Source: Thioclava atlantica
GTDB lineage: Bacteria > Pseudomonadota > Alphaproteobacteria > Rhodobacterales > Rhodobacteraceae
Assembly (NCBI RefSeq): GCF_000737065.1
Contig: NZ_AQRC01000013.1
Span: 62,001-126,000, forward strand
DNA: 64,000 nt
Direction: 5' to 3'
Under the pieces are notes generated by a model. The model saw nothing but the letters and a program-made list of their open reading frames with translations, ran no database searches and had not been told where the DNA came from. Both the position numbers and the translations under genes were made by a program. Of the stretch, positions 44,353 through 52,865 are shown piece by piece (positions within the stretch are counted from its first letter, which is position 1; each line of letters opens with the position of its first letter).

Positions 44353-44718
44353 TTATTGCAGCGGCGTCTTGTCGTCGCCGTAGAACGGGGTCATCTGCGC
44401 CACGATCACCGAGTTCTCGTCGAGCGCGCGCTGCATGAGCTCGCGCTCATCCTCGCCGATCTCGTGACCCTGCTTCTCGCGCTCCTCGAGCGTGCCGTAG
44501 CCGGTGACGTCGAGAGGCGCGAGCTCCGCCTGCTTGAGGATCGCCACGGTTTCACGCACCGCCTCGGCCTCGTCCACCCCGCTCGCATAGCAGAGCAGCC
44601 CCGCGCCCGACGCGCCTTTCGGCAAGCCGTCACCCGGCGCGCGGCCGACCTCGACCAGCAGGGTATAGACCTGCTGGCGCGAGGGTTTCTTCGCGGGTTT
44701 TTCCGGAACGTCAGTCAC
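44353..44718 (-). CDS. Small acidic protein coupled to dapD, unknown
   Basis: A 121-residue soluble protein beginning with GTG inside the dapD stop region (8-base overlap). It contains a conserved-looking [29 protein letters not shown] and the region [24 protein letters not shown]. No known domain is recognised. Translation with dapD suggests a link to diaminopimelate synthesis or to envelope growth, but no evidence beyond position exists. The frame could start further upstream only by reading through dapD. Confidence 0.65.
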   Translation of the reverse strand: MTDVPEKPAKKPSRQQVYTLLVEVGRAPGDGLPKGASGAGLLCYASGVDEAEAVRETVAILKQAELAPLDVTGYGTLEEREKQGHEIGEDERELMQRALDENSVIVAQMTPFYGDDKTPLQ

Positions 44719-45538
44719 GCAGCAGCTCGTTGATGCCGGTTTTCGACCGGGTCTGCGCATCCACGCGCTTCACGATCACCGCGCAATAGAGGTTCACGTT
44801 GTTCTTCGAGGGCATCGAGCCCGAGACCACGACCGAATAGGGCGGCACTTCGCCATACATCACTTCGCCGGTCTCGCGATCGACGATCTTGGTCGATTTG
44901 CCGATATAGACGCCCATGCCGAGGACGGAGCCTTCGCGCACGATGCAGCCCTCGACCACCTCGGACCGCGCGCCGATGAAGCAGTTATCCTCGATGATGG
45001 TAGGGCCGGCCTGCATCGGCTCGAGCACGCCGCCGATCCCGACGCCGCCCGAGAGGTGCACGTTCTTGCCGATCTGCGCGCAGGACCCGACGGTGGCCCA
45101 GGTGTCGACCATCGTGCCCTCGTCGACATGGGCGCCGAGGTTCACGAAGGAGGGCATCAACACCACGCCTTTCGCGATATAGGCGGATTTGCGGACGATG
45201 CAGTTCGGCACCGCGCGAAAGCCTGCGGCCTTCCACTGGGTCTCGCCCCAGCCCGCGAACTTGCTGTCGACCTTGTCCCACCAGGTGCCGCCCTGCGGGC
45301 CGCCTTCCTGCATTTCCATGTCCTTCAGGCGAAAGCCCAGCAGCACCGCCTTCTTGGCCCATTGGTTGACATGCCAGTTGCCGTCGGCCTGTTTCTCGGC
45401 CACCCGCAGCGTGCCGCTGTCGAGCGCGTTCAGCGTGTCCTCGATCGCCTCGCGGGTCTCCCCCTTGGTGGCGGGGGTGATCGTGTCGCGGGTCTCCCAG
45501 GCGGCTTCGATCGCGGCTTCCAGCGCGGCGTTGGACAT
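44711..45538 (-). CDS. dapD: Tetrahydrodipicolinate N-succinyltransferase
   Basis: DapD succinylates tetrahydrodipicolinate using succinyl-CoA in the diaminopimelate branch, the step after dapB. The 275 residues show an N-terminal helical domain and a left-handed beta helix of hexapeptide repeats (about 105-215), including [41 protein letters not shown] and [13 protein letters not shown]. The conserved Asp and Glu for catalysis lie in the helix. The presence of this gene shows that the cell uses the succinylase route. Confidence 0.96.
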   Translation of the reverse strand: MSNAALEAAIEAAWETRDTITPATKGETREAIEDTLNALDSGTLRVAEKQADGNWHVNQWAKKAVLLGFRLKDMEMQEGGPQGGTWWDKVDSKFAGWGETQWKAAGFRAVPNCIVRKSAYIAKGVVLMPSFVNLGAHVDEGTMVDTWATVGSCAQIGKNVHLSGGVGIGGVLEPMQAGPTIIEDNCFIGARSEVVEGCIVREGSVLGMGVYIGKSTKIVDRETGEVMYGEVPPYSVVVSGSMPSKNNVNLYCAVIVKRVDAQTRSKTGINELLRD

Positions 45539-45620
45539 GTCGGTCTTCCTCTTTCAGGTGGCCTTTACGGGGTACAGGCTATAGTTGGAGTTTGCAGATC
45601 GCGCAATGAGCAGGACCCCC

Positions 45621-46445
45621 ATGAAGGACGATACGACGCACCCTTTCCGTCATTCGCACGAGGATGCGGCGGCGGCGGACCGGATTCCCGATACCCCGCA
45701 GACACGCGCCCCGGCCTACCGGCTCGCCTTCACCGATGTCGATTTCATGATGCGCGAGGAGCTGCGCCCGGTGCGCCTGCAGCTCGAACTGTTGAAACCG
45801 CAGATGATCATGGACGAGCGCGGGATCGAGAGCACGGTCGTGATGTTCGGCGGCGCCCGCATTCCCGCCCCCGAGCGCCGCGAAAGCGCGAGAACGCCCT
45901 TCCTTGCCGAGCTGTCACGCTATTACGAGCAGGCGCGCCTCTTCGCGACGGCGATGACCCGGCGCTCGATGGAGAGCTACGGACGGGAATTCGTGATCTG
46001 CACCGGCGGCGGCCCCGGCGTGATGGAGGCGGGAAATCGCGGTGCTCACGAGGCGGGCGGGCAGTCGATCGGCCTCAACATCGTGCTCCCGCACGAACAG
46101 GCCCCCAACGAGTTCGTCACCCCCGATCTCAGCTTCAACTTCCACTATTTCGCGATCCGGAAGATGCATTTCCTGATGCGCGCAAAAGCCGTCTGCGTCT
46201 TCCCGGGCGGGTTCGGCACGCTCGACGAGATGTTCGAGGCGCTGACCCTGATCCAGACCCACCGCATGGCGCGGATCCCCTTCATCCTCTTCGGCCGCGA
46301 ATTCTGGAACGAGATCATCAACTGGGAACGCTTGAAAGAGGCGGGCACGATCTCGCCCGAGGATGTGGAGCTGGTGAGCTTCGTCGAGACCGCCGAGGAG
46401 GCCGAGGCGGTGATCGACGGATGGGATTACACCGGTTGCGGATGA
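45621..46445 (+). CDS. LOG family (lysine-decarboxylase-like) nucleotide-binding protein
   Basis: A 274-residue protein with a Rossmann-like LOG/TIGR00730 domain from about residue 70 (STVVMFGGARIP) to the end. FVICTGGGPGVMEAGNRGAHEAGGQSIGLNI and PGGFGTLDEMFEAL contain the hallmark GGGPGxMEA and PGGxGTxxE motifs. LOG enzymes cleave nucleotide 5'-monophosphate derivatives. The N-terminal ~70 residues are an extension absent from the smallest LOG proteins. The ATG after AGGA is preferred; earlier ATG and TTG starts lack a ribosome site. The physiological substrate is unknown. Confidence 0.85.
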   Translation: MKDDTTHPFRHSHEDAAAADRIPDTPQTRAPAYRLAFTDVDFMMREELRPVRLQLELLKPQMIMDERGIESTVVMFGGARIPAPERRESARTPFLAELSRYYEQARLFATAMTRRSMESYGREFVICTGGGPGVMEAGNRGAHEAGGQSIGLNIVLPHEQAPNEFVTPDLSFNFHYFAIRKMHFLMRAKAVCVFPGGFGTLDEMFEALTLIQTHRMARIPFILFGREFWNEIINWERLKEAGTISPEDVELVSFVETAEEAEAVIDGWDYTGCG

Positions 46446-46464
46446 TCCCGGTCCGGGGGAAGGC

Positions 46465-47187
46465 TCACCTTCCCGAACGGGCTTCGGCTTCCGCATTCAC
46501 CTCGGGCAGCTGCGCGCGGTGCTCCGCCCGGGCCCGCGCCGCCGCCACGAGCGCACGGAAAAGCGCGCGCTGCCGGGAGGCATAGGTGAGATATTCGGGG
46601 TGCCACTGAACGCCGAGCGCGAAAGGCTCCTCGACCCGTTCGACCGCCTGCACCATGCCGGAAATGTCGCGCGCGGCGATGCGCAGCCCTTCCCCCAGCA
46701 GGTTCACCGACTGGCTGTGAAGCGCATTGACCCGCATCGGATCGGTCCCCGCAAGCGCGGCGAGGCGGGTGCCATATTCGACGCGAACATCCTTGCGCGG
46801 CAAGATGGTGGTGATCCGGCGCGCCTCGTAATGGCCATAGGCATCCTGATGGAGCGTGCCGCCAAGCGCGACATTGATCATCTGCGCCCCGCGACAGATC
46901 CCGAGCACCGGCTTGTCCTGGATCATCGCCTCCTCGACGAGGCAGCGCTCAAGCTCGTCGCGCGCAGGGTCGAGCACCGCGGACTGGACCAGATCGCCGC
47001 CATAGAGTTCGGGCGAGATGTCATCGCCGCCGCCGACGATGATGCCGTCGACATGGGCCACCTCCGCGCGCCGGTCGGCGACCCAGCGGACCGAACGCCC
47101 GCCCGCCATCCAGACCCCGGCCGCGATGAAGGGGTAGACCCGCCACCCGGTGCGGCGCGAGGTCGAGATGCCGATCAGGGGCCTCAT
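46465..47187 (-). CDS. Class I glutamine amidotransferase (PuuD/Peptidase C26-like)
   Basis: A 240-residue GATase-fold hydrolase. The triad is visible: C98 in GICRGAQMINVALGG and H196-x-E198 in GVQWHPEYL. The DGIIVGGGDDISPELYG motif (about 47-63) and the overall pattern match gamma-glutamyl hydrolases such as PuuD, which cleave gamma-glutamyl bonds. The ATG overlaps the stop of the upstream amidoligase gene (ATGA), so both are made together. It may remove a gamma-glutamyl group from, or add ammonia to, the amidoligase product; which is unknown. Confidence 0.9.
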   Translation of the reverse strand: MRPLIGISTSRRTGWRVYPFIAAGVWMAGGRSVRWVADRRAEVAHVDGIIVGGGDDISPELYGGDLVQSAVLDPARDELERCLVEEAMIQDKPVLGICRGAQMINVALGGTLHQDAYGHYEARRITTILPRKDVRVEYGTRLAALAGTDPMRVNALHSQSVNLLGEGLRIAARDISGMVQAVERVEEPFALGVQWHPEYLTYASRQRALFRALVAAARARAEHRAQLPEVNAEAEARSGR

Positions 47188-48143
47188 GAGAGCCCGGCCT
47201 CGTCCAGCAGCGCGCCGCAACGCGCGACCCAGCGGCTGCCCAGAATCTGGACGCCCGATTTCTCGGCCAGCCATTCACGACAGAGCGTCTCGAGAAGCTG
47301 CGGCCGGGCCGCGATCGCCTCGACCAGCCACCAGCGCTGCCATTCCGTGTCGAGCGACCAGTCAGGGTCGTCGATCCGGCAATCGGGCAGCCGGAAATGG
47401 AAGGTGGGCCGCGGCGAGACCGTGCCACCCCTGCCCTCTTCCGGCGCGATCAGGTCGGGCCGCAGATGGATGAAGACCGGCAGCATATCGAGCCCGTGAT
47501 TGCGCGACAGCGTATGCGAACGGTAGGTCATGATGACGCGTTCGAGCGAGGCGTCGGGCCCAAGACGCGCGAGATCGCCGATCAGCCGTTTCGGGAAGGG
47601 CGCGGTGAAGGGCAGCAATTCCCGCGTGCGCTCGATCGGATGGATCGCGCGCATCCACTCCTCGATCAGCGCATAGGCAAGAAGCGGGCGCACGATATCG
47701 CGATCCTGTGCGCTTGCGATCTCCGGATTGAGATGAAGCCCGAAACCGTAGAGCAGCGAGCGACCCGTTCCCTCCGCACCTTCGCTGCGCAGCAATTCAA
47801 TGAATTCCGAGAGTTGCATAAGCCCGTCGCGGGTGAGCGGATCGGTCACGATCTCGACGGGAATGACTTCGCGGCCGATCTTGAGCCCGAGGGCTGCGAG
47901 CGCCACATCGGCATGCTTGCGCAGGAAGATGTCGAGATACACCTTCAGATCGCCGATCCGCGTGCCGCGCACCTCCCAGTCGTCGCCCGAAAGGCGGCGC
48001 GCCTCCCCCCCGAGATGGCGCGCGGCGAGGCGGGCGATTTGTTCCTCGGTAAGACCCCCGAGTTCGATCTCCACACCGGTGCGACGCTCTCGGCCGTCAG
48101 CGGTTTCGGCTATGGGCAGGAGTGCGATGGCCTCTCGCGTCAT
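47184..48143 (-). CDS. Amidoligase (Amidoligase_2/GS-fold) family protein
   Basis: A 319-residue protein with the GS-like amidoligase signature RTGVEIELGGL near residue 21 (E25 and E27 as metal or ATP ligands) and a LLYGFGLHLNPE segment near 130-141 with an LHLN core. Such enzymes are predicted to form amide or peptide bonds with ATP by way of an acyl-phosphate. The substrate is unknown. Four-base coupling to the GATase gene implies a joint pathway, perhaps making a small peptide-like compound or modifying a protein. GGAG precedes the ATG by six bases. rlmN lies 58 bases upstream on the same strand. Confidence 0.82.
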   Translation of the reverse strand: MTREAIALLPIAETADGRERRTGVEIELGGLTEEQIARLAARHLGGEARRLSGDDWEVRGTRIGDLKVYLDIFLRKHADVALAALGLKIGREVIPVEIVTDPLTRDGLMQLSEFIELLRSEGAEGTGRSLLYGFGLHLNPEIASAQDRDIVRPLLAYALIEEWMRAIHPIERTRELLPFTAPFPKRLIGDLARLGPDASLERVIMTYRSHTLSRNHGLDMLPVFIHLRPDLIAPEEGRGGTVSPRPTFHFRLPDCRIDDPDWSLDTEWQRWWLVEAIAARPQLLETLCREWLAEKSGVQILGSRWVARCGALLDEAGLS

Positions 48144-48201
48144 GCTGTCTCCGGCTGATTATCCCTCGGGAAACAATGCCGACGCATGAGGGCGGGTTCC
48201 T

Positions 48202-49383
48202 TCAGAGGCCGGCCTCGGCATTGATCTCGGCGCGGGTCTTGCGGGCCCGGTCGGTGGCGGATTTGAGCTGCCCGCAGGCGGCCATGATATCCTCGCCGCG
48301 CGGCGTGCGGATCGGCGAGGCATAGCCCGCCTTGTAGATGATATCGGCGAAGGATTCGATCCGCTCCCAATCGCTGCGCTGATAGGGGGCGCCCGGCCAT
48401 TCGTTGAACGGGATGAGGTTGATCTTGGCGGGGATGCCCGAGATCAGCTTCACCAGACGCCGCGCATCCTCGTCGCTGTCGTTCACATCCTTCAGCATCA
48501 CATATTCGAAGGTGATCCGTTCGGAATTCGACAGCCGCGGGTAGTCGCGCAGCGTATCGAGCAGGGTCTCGATATTCCATTTCTTGTTGATCGGGACGAG
48601 CTTGTTGCGCACCTCGTCGGTCGTCGCGTGGAAGGAGATCGCGAGCAGACAGCCGATCTCTTCGGCGGTCTTGGCGATCTCGGGCACGACGCCCGAGGTC
48701 GAGAGCGTGATCCGGCGGCGCGACAGCGAGATCCCCTCGCCATCCATCACCACCTGCATCGCGTCGCGGACATTCTCGAAATTGTAGAGCGGCTCGCCCA
48801 TCCCCATCAGGACGATGTTCGACACGAGGCGGGTCTCTTCCTTGGGCTGGCCCGGTTGCGGCCATTCCTCCAGATCGTCGCGCGCGACCATCACCTGCCC
48901 GACGATCTCGCCCGCGGTCAGGTTGCGCACGAGCTTCTGCGTGCCGGTATGGCAGAACGAGCAGGTCAGAGTGCAGCCCACCTGGCTCGAGATGCACAAC
49001 GTGCCGCGGCTTTCCTCGGGAATGTAGACCGCCTCGACCTCGTGCCCACCCGCGATCTTCAGAAGATACTTCCGGGTGCCATCCATCGAGACCTGTTTCG
49101 ACACGATCTCGGGCACAAGGATCTCGAACCGCTCGGCCAGCATCGCGCGGTAATCCTTCGCGAGGTTGGTCATCTGGGCGAAATCGCGCACCCCCCAGTG
49201 ATAGATCCATTGCCAGATCTGCCCGACGCGCATTTTCGCCTGCTTCTCGGACGTGCCCGCCTCGATCAGGGCGGCGCGCAGCTGGTCGCGGGTGAGACCG
49301 ACGAGGTTCACCTTGCCGCCCTCGGGCAGCTTGCGCGGGATCGTGTGCACGTCTTGCGTGATCGGAGCCGAAGGCTGGGTCAT
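48202..49383 (-). CDS. rlmN: 23S rRNA/tRNA adenine-C2 methyltransferase
   Basis: RlmN is a radical-SAM enzyme that methylates A2503 of 23S rRNA and A37 of some tRNAs. The 393 residues include the cluster motif GCTLTCSFC (C137, C141, C144), the SAM-binding [12 protein letters not shown] (about 194-205), and the catalytic cysteine in MAACGQL near residue 370 that carries the methyl intermediate. The ATG with AAGGAAAC upstream is chosen; the frame extends further but without support. It may be co-transcribed with the amidoligase gene. Confidence 0.96.
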   Translation of the reverse strand: MTQPSAPITQDVHTIPRKLPEGGKVNLVGLTRDQLRAALIEAGTSEKQAKMRVGQIWQWIYHWGVRDFAQMTNLAKDYRAMLAERFEILVPEIVSKQVSMDGTRKYLLKIAGGHEVEAVYIPEESRGTLCISSQVGCTLTCSFCHTGTQKLVRNLTAGEIVGQVMVARDDLEEWPQPGQPKEETRLVSNIVLMGMGEPLYNFENVRDAMQVVMDGEGISLSRRRITLSTSGVVPEIAKTAEEIGCLLAISFHATTDEVRNKLVPINKKWNIETLLDTLRDYPRLSNSERITFEYVMLKDVNDSDEDARRLVKLISGIPAKINLIPFNEWPGAPYQRSDWERIESFADIIYKAGYASPIRTPRGEDIMAACGQLKSATDRARKTRAEINAEAGL

Positions 49384-49465
49384 GGCGCGTTTCCTTGATT
49401 GAAGCGCTTCATATAGGAGATTCGGCCCTGCGATAACAGGGGGTATGCGCAATCGCCGTACAGGC

Positions 49466-49492
49466 GAAAGCCCCGGCGGAAGACCGGGGCTC
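49466..49492 (-). terminator. Terminator after the IalB-like gene
   Basis: AGCCCCGG and CCGGGGCT form an 8-bp stem with a seven-base loop, followed on the minus strand by TTC. It ends the ialB-like unit before rlmN. Confidence 0.68.
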
Positions 49493-49513
49493 CGAGCGTG
49501 GATCACGCGGGGC

Positions 49514-50035
49514 TTACTTGCAGCGTTTCTCGGCTTCGTCGGTCGCGGCGGTGAAGCCCATCAGCGAGAAGGTGTCCTGCGTCTGGGTGCCCCGGCTCGA
49601 ATGGCCCGTGAGCGTCACATCCGCACCCGCCTTGAGCGCCGCGACGATCTTCGCGTCATCCTCGGGCGAGCCCGCCCATGCGCCTTCCCCGTCGGTGAAC
49701 AGCGTGAATTTCTGCCCGCTCACATCCATCTCGACGGTCGACCCGTTCTCGAAGGGATAGCCGCCCATGAAGGAAATCTCCGGCGCCTTTCCGGGCCGGT
49801 AGGTAATGAAGAGCAGGATGTCGCCGCGGCGCACCTGCACTGTCTTCCCGTCCTTCGTGTTGACCGTCTTTTTCGGTTTCGACACGCCCCAGCACTCCTT
49901 GGGGTTGTCGTCGACGAAGACGCTCCAATCGGTATTCGCGGCCACGCGATTGGTGCTGTCCTGCGCCATGGCGCCCTGCGTCGCACCGAAGGTAAGCGCA
50001 ACGATCGCCGCAATTTGCAGACCCATTTTCATCAT
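49514..50035 (-). CDS. IalB (invasion-associated locus B) family secreted protein
   Basis: A 173-residue protein with a signal peptide ([19 protein letters not shown]). The mature part carries [22 protein letters not shown] and a C-terminal cysteine (AEKRCK) likely paired in a disulphide. It resembles the invasion-associated locus B family, first named in Bartonella but widespread in free-living alphaproteobacteria, where its role is undefined. The first ATG of the MMKM series has GGAGG eight bases upstream. It diverges from the asparaginase gene. Confidence 0.83.
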   Translation of the reverse strand: MMKMGLQIAAIVALTFGATQGAMAQDSTNRVAANTDWSVFVDDNPKECWGVSKPKKTVNTKDGKTVQVRRGDILLFITYRPGKAPEISFMGGYPFENGSTVEMDVSGQKFTLFTDGEGAWAGSPEDDAKIVAALKAGADVTLTGHSSRGTQTQDTFSLMGFTAATDEAEKRCK

Positions 50036-50194
50036 GCTTACAGCCTCCAGCTGCCGTTCTGCCTCTGCATCGCCAGGGTCGGTCACCCTTTTTCTGATGG
50101 CGGATGCGTTTTCCACTCGATATCACCCGTTTAACCTGAAAATGCCCAGCGGGAAAACCCCGCGACGGCGAGATTTCGCGCATGGGAGGAGCAA

Positions 50195-51187
50195 ATGGCG
50201 ACCGCGATACCGATGATCGAGTTGTGGCGGGGCGGGATGCTGGAATCCGAGCACCTTGGCCATGCCGTGATCTACGGCCCCGGCGGGATCGAGATGGCGT
50301 GGGGCGACCCGGACGCCGTGATCTTCCCGCGCTCCTCGGTGAAGATGATCCAGGCGCTTCCTCTGATCGAAAGCGGGGCGGCGCAGGCGGCGGGGCTCAC
50401 CGATCGGCAACTGGCCCTGGCCTGTGCGAGCCATTCCGGCGCCGCTTTGCATCGCGATGGCGTGGCGCAATGGCTCCACGCGCTCGGCATGGGAGAGGCC
50501 GACCTGCGCTGCGGCGCCCATATGCCGCGCGACCGCGAGGAGCGCAGGCGCCTGACCTGTTCGGACGAGGCGCCTTGCCAGATCCATAACAATTGCTCGG
50601 GCAAGCATGCTGGATTCCTGACGCTCAACCGGCATCTGGGGGGCGGACCCGAATATGTCGATATGTCGCACCCGGTCCAGCAAGCGGTGAAATCTGCTTT
50701 CGAAGACGTGACCCAGGAGGCCTCTCCCGGCTTCGGGATCGATGGCTGCTCGGCGCCGAATTTCGCCACCAGCATCACGGGGCTCGCCCGCGCGATGCAG
50801 TTCTTCGCCGCGGCCAGTCCCGCCGGATCCCGGCGCGAGGCCGCCGCCGCCCGTCTGGCCCGCGCCATGGCCCAGTTCCCGGAGATGGTCGCGGGCGAAG
50901 GACGCGCCTGCACCGAGCTGATGCACGCGATGGGCGGCCGTGTCGCGGTCAAGACGGGGGCGGAAGCCGTGTTCGTCGCCATCCTGCCCGAACAGAAACG
51001 CGGCATCGCGCTCAAGATCATGGATGGGGGGACGCGCGCCTCCGAGGCGGCGGTCACCGCGCTCCTGATCCGGCTCGGCGCTCTCGAGCGGAACCATCCC
51101 GTCGTCGACCGCCTGCTGACCGGCACCCAACGCAACTGGCGCGGCATCGCGACCGGCGAGTTGCGGCTCGCCCCCGGCTTCGGCTGA
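50195..51187 (+). CDS. L-asparaginase II, zinc-type (Rhizobium ReAV-like)
   Basis: A 330-residue asparaginase of the AnsA/Rhizobium-type class, unrelated to the E. coli enzymes. S47-x-x-K50 in SSVK and S79 in ASHSG match the nucleophile pairs, and C134, K137 in NNCSGKHAG and C185 in GIDGCSAP match the zinc-site residues known for Rhizobium etli ReAV (with a one- to four-residue shift). It deaminates asparagine to aspartate and ammonia in the cytoplasm. GGGAGGAGCAA precedes the ATG. The frame includes a short Met-rich N-terminus. Confidence 0.9.
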   Translation: MATAIPMIELWRGGMLESEHLGHAVIYGPGGIEMAWGDPDAVIFPRSSVKMIQALPLIESGAAQAAGLTDRQLALACASHSGAALHRDGVAQWLHALGMGEADLRCGAHMPRDREERRRLTCSDEAPCQIHNNCSGKHAGFLTLNRHLGGGPEYVDMSHPVQQAVKSAFEDVTQEASPGFGIDGCSAPNFATSITGLARAMQFFAAASPAGSRREAAAARLARAMAQFPEMVAGEGRACTELMHAMGGRVAVKTGAEAVFVAILPEQKRGIALKIMDGGTRASEAAVTALLIRLGALERNHPVVDRLLTGTQRNWRGIATGELRLAPGFG

Positions 51188-52006
51188 TCAGAGCCTCAAC
51201 GACAAGCCCCCGCGTGCAGCGGTTTGAAGCAATTGCAGCGCTGAAGCACCCGCGCTCATCGTGGCGGAGGATCGGAGCTGGGCGCGCTGCAGAAAATCCC
51301 GCGTGAAGGCCTCGAGTCGCGCCGGATCCGCGAATTGCGCGGGATCGGGCGAGCCATACACGCGTTCCGCTTTTTCCGAATAGATGCGGTACTGTTGATC
51401 GACATCGAGAGAGGCGACACTGTCGGGCAAGCTCAGCGCGGCCTGAAAGGCGCGGCTCATCACCGGTGAGGCGATGATCGTGTACCATTTCGTCGCCTCC
51501 GAACTCTGTTGCCGGGCGAGCTCCGGCAGATCGCGCTGCAAGGCAAGCGCGATACGCATGTCGTTATCCGCCTCGCCAACCGCCGTCTCAAATTCGCGTC
51601 GTTCGTAAAGCGCAAGGATCTCATCGGCGAAATCCGAGAGCGCCGTGCGCGGTGTGTCGAAATCCCCGAAGCCGAAGGCCCTGGTGAGGGCGAGGTAGCG
51701 CTTGTCCGACAATTTGTTGGCGATCGCACCGGGATCGAGCGAGCCTTCTTCGAGAACCTTGCGGATGAAAAACCGGTTGTCGATATCCTCGCGCAAGCCA
51801 AATGCGCCGAGCGCGACGGAGAGCAGCCTTCGATTGCCGACCAGCGCCTCGGGCGTCCGGATCGTGTCGATCCTGTCTCGAAAATACTCGGACTCCCGTC
51901 GGATCTCTGCCGAGCTGTTGAACGCCGCCTGTTGCCGGGAGAGCGTACGGTTCAGGAACGCCCAGCCTGCTGAACCGGAGGAGGTGAGGACCGGCCGGTA
52001 GCTCAT
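51188..52006 (-). CDS. DUF1217 flagellar protein
   Basis: A 272-residue protein of the DUF1217 family, found in flagellar gene clusters of alphaproteobacteria; exact role unknown. Contains SSAEIRRESEYFRDRID (about 31-47), GFGDFDTPRTALSDFADEILALYERREFETAVGE and WYTIIASPVMSRAFQAAL, consistent with a mostly helical secreted or export-linked protein. It is the last gene of the minus-strand flagellar unit and starts by a four-base overlap with flbT. Confidence 0.82.
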   Translation of the reverse strand: MSYRPVLTSSGSAGWAFLNRTLSRQQAAFNSSAEIRRESEYFRDRIDTIRTPEALVGNRRLLSVALGAFGLREDIDNRFFIRKVLEEGSLDPGAIANKLSDKRYLALTRAFGFGDFDTPRTALSDFADEILALYERREFETAVGEADNDMRIALALQRDLPELARQQSSEATKWYTIIASPVMSRAFQAALSLPDSVASLDVDQQYRIYSEKAERVYGSPDPAQFADPARLEAFTRDFLQRAQLRSSATMSAGASALQLLQTAARGGLSLRL

Positions 52007-52407
52007 TGCGGGCGCGCCGCGAGCAGCCGCTCTTCGCGTGGCAGCAACCCGCGCAGGGCCTTGAGCGCTTGGTAATACTGGTTGTCGATCACGGCGAGGG
52101 TGGCCGCGTTGAGCTGTGTGCGGCTGTCGTGATCGGTGAGAACCTGACTGAGTTGTTCGATCCCGCGCAGGAGCTGCATCTTCGCCTCCTCGGGATCGGC
52201 ATCGCCGGAGAGCACGAGCTGCGCGATGTAGCAGACCCGGCGGACCGGCGTGTTCACTTCATGCGGATGAATCGCATCGCGCAGGCGCAGGATATTGGCG
52301 TTGGGCGTCATGATCGCGAGCCGCGAGCGCCGCTCGCCATTCTCGATGACCGCGCCGTTGATCAGCACACGCTCTTTCGGGGCGAGTTTGAGGACGAGGC
52401 CACTCAT
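52003..52407 (-). CDS. flbT: Flagellin mRNA-repressing regulator FlbT
   Basis: A 134-residue FlbT protein, which in Caulobacter binds flagellin mRNA and lowers its translation until the hook is finished. MSGLVLKLAPKERVLINGAVIENGERRSRLAIMTPNANILRLRDAI (1-46) is the family signature. ATGA overlaps link it to flaF upstream and DUF1217 downstream. Direct binding to this flagellin mRNA is inference. Confidence 0.95.
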   Translation of the reverse strand: MSGLVLKLAPKERVLINGAVIENGERRSRLAIMTPNANILRLRDAIHPHEVNTPVRRVCYIAQLVLSGDADPEEAKMQLLRGIEQLSQVLTDHDSRTQLNAATLAVIDNQYYQALKALRGLLPREERLLAARPQ

Positions 52408-52781
52408 GTGTTTTCCCCTTGCTGGCGCAATCCGCGCATGATCGCGGTGTTGATCTCGACGAGAACCTCGGGCGAGGCCCCGCCAGCCAGCACCTTGCGA
52501 CTATGGGTCTGGGTGAATTCGTTGAGGTAGAACAACCGCGCCCGCAATTCTGCCGGCAGCGCATTGGAGGGATCGGCCACATCCGCGGCCAATACCGACC
52601 AGAGACGGCGATTGTCATAGACCGCTTGCGCGAGCGCGGGGAATGCCGTCTTCCCCGCCCCCGCAGCCTGTTTGAGGCGACGGGTGACGCGGGCGAAAAG
52701 CTCGAACTCGGTACCGCGCGCGGTGCGCACCGGCTGGTCAGGATTGTCATAGGCCGTTTTGGCCAGGGTCGTCGCGTACAC
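52404..52781 (-). CDS. flaF: Flagellin synthesis regulator FlaF
   Basis: A 125-residue FlaF, the partner that supports flagellin translation and secretion and acts against FlbT. YDNRRLWSVLAADVADPSNALPAELRARLFYLNEFTQTHSRKVLAGG covers the conserved core (about 55-101). The start is GTG with AAGGA upstream. It overlaps flbT by four bases and follows the flagellin gene by 84 bases, across a GC-rich hairpin. Confidence 0.93.
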   Translation of the reverse strand: MYATTLAKTAYDNPDQPVRTARGTEFELFARVTRRLKQAAGAGKTAFPALAQAVYDNRRLWSVLAADVADPSNALPAELRARLFYLNEFTQTHSRKVLAGGASPEVLVEINTAIMRGLRQQGENT

Positions 52782-52836
52782 GGGACATCCTTCCTGTGAC
52801 TGGAACTGTCGAAGTGCGGCCGGGCCGCGGTGGCGA

Positions 52837-52855
52837 GGGCGCCGCCAAGGCGCCC
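52837..52855 (-). terminator. Hairpin after the flagellin gene
   Basis: GGGCGCC and GGCGCCC form a 7-bp stem with a five-base loop (extended by neighbouring C/G) between flagellin and flaF. There is no T-run, so it may protect the flagellin mRNA end while letting some reading continue into flaF. Confidence 0.4.
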
Positions 52856-52865
52856 CCTCCCTTCA

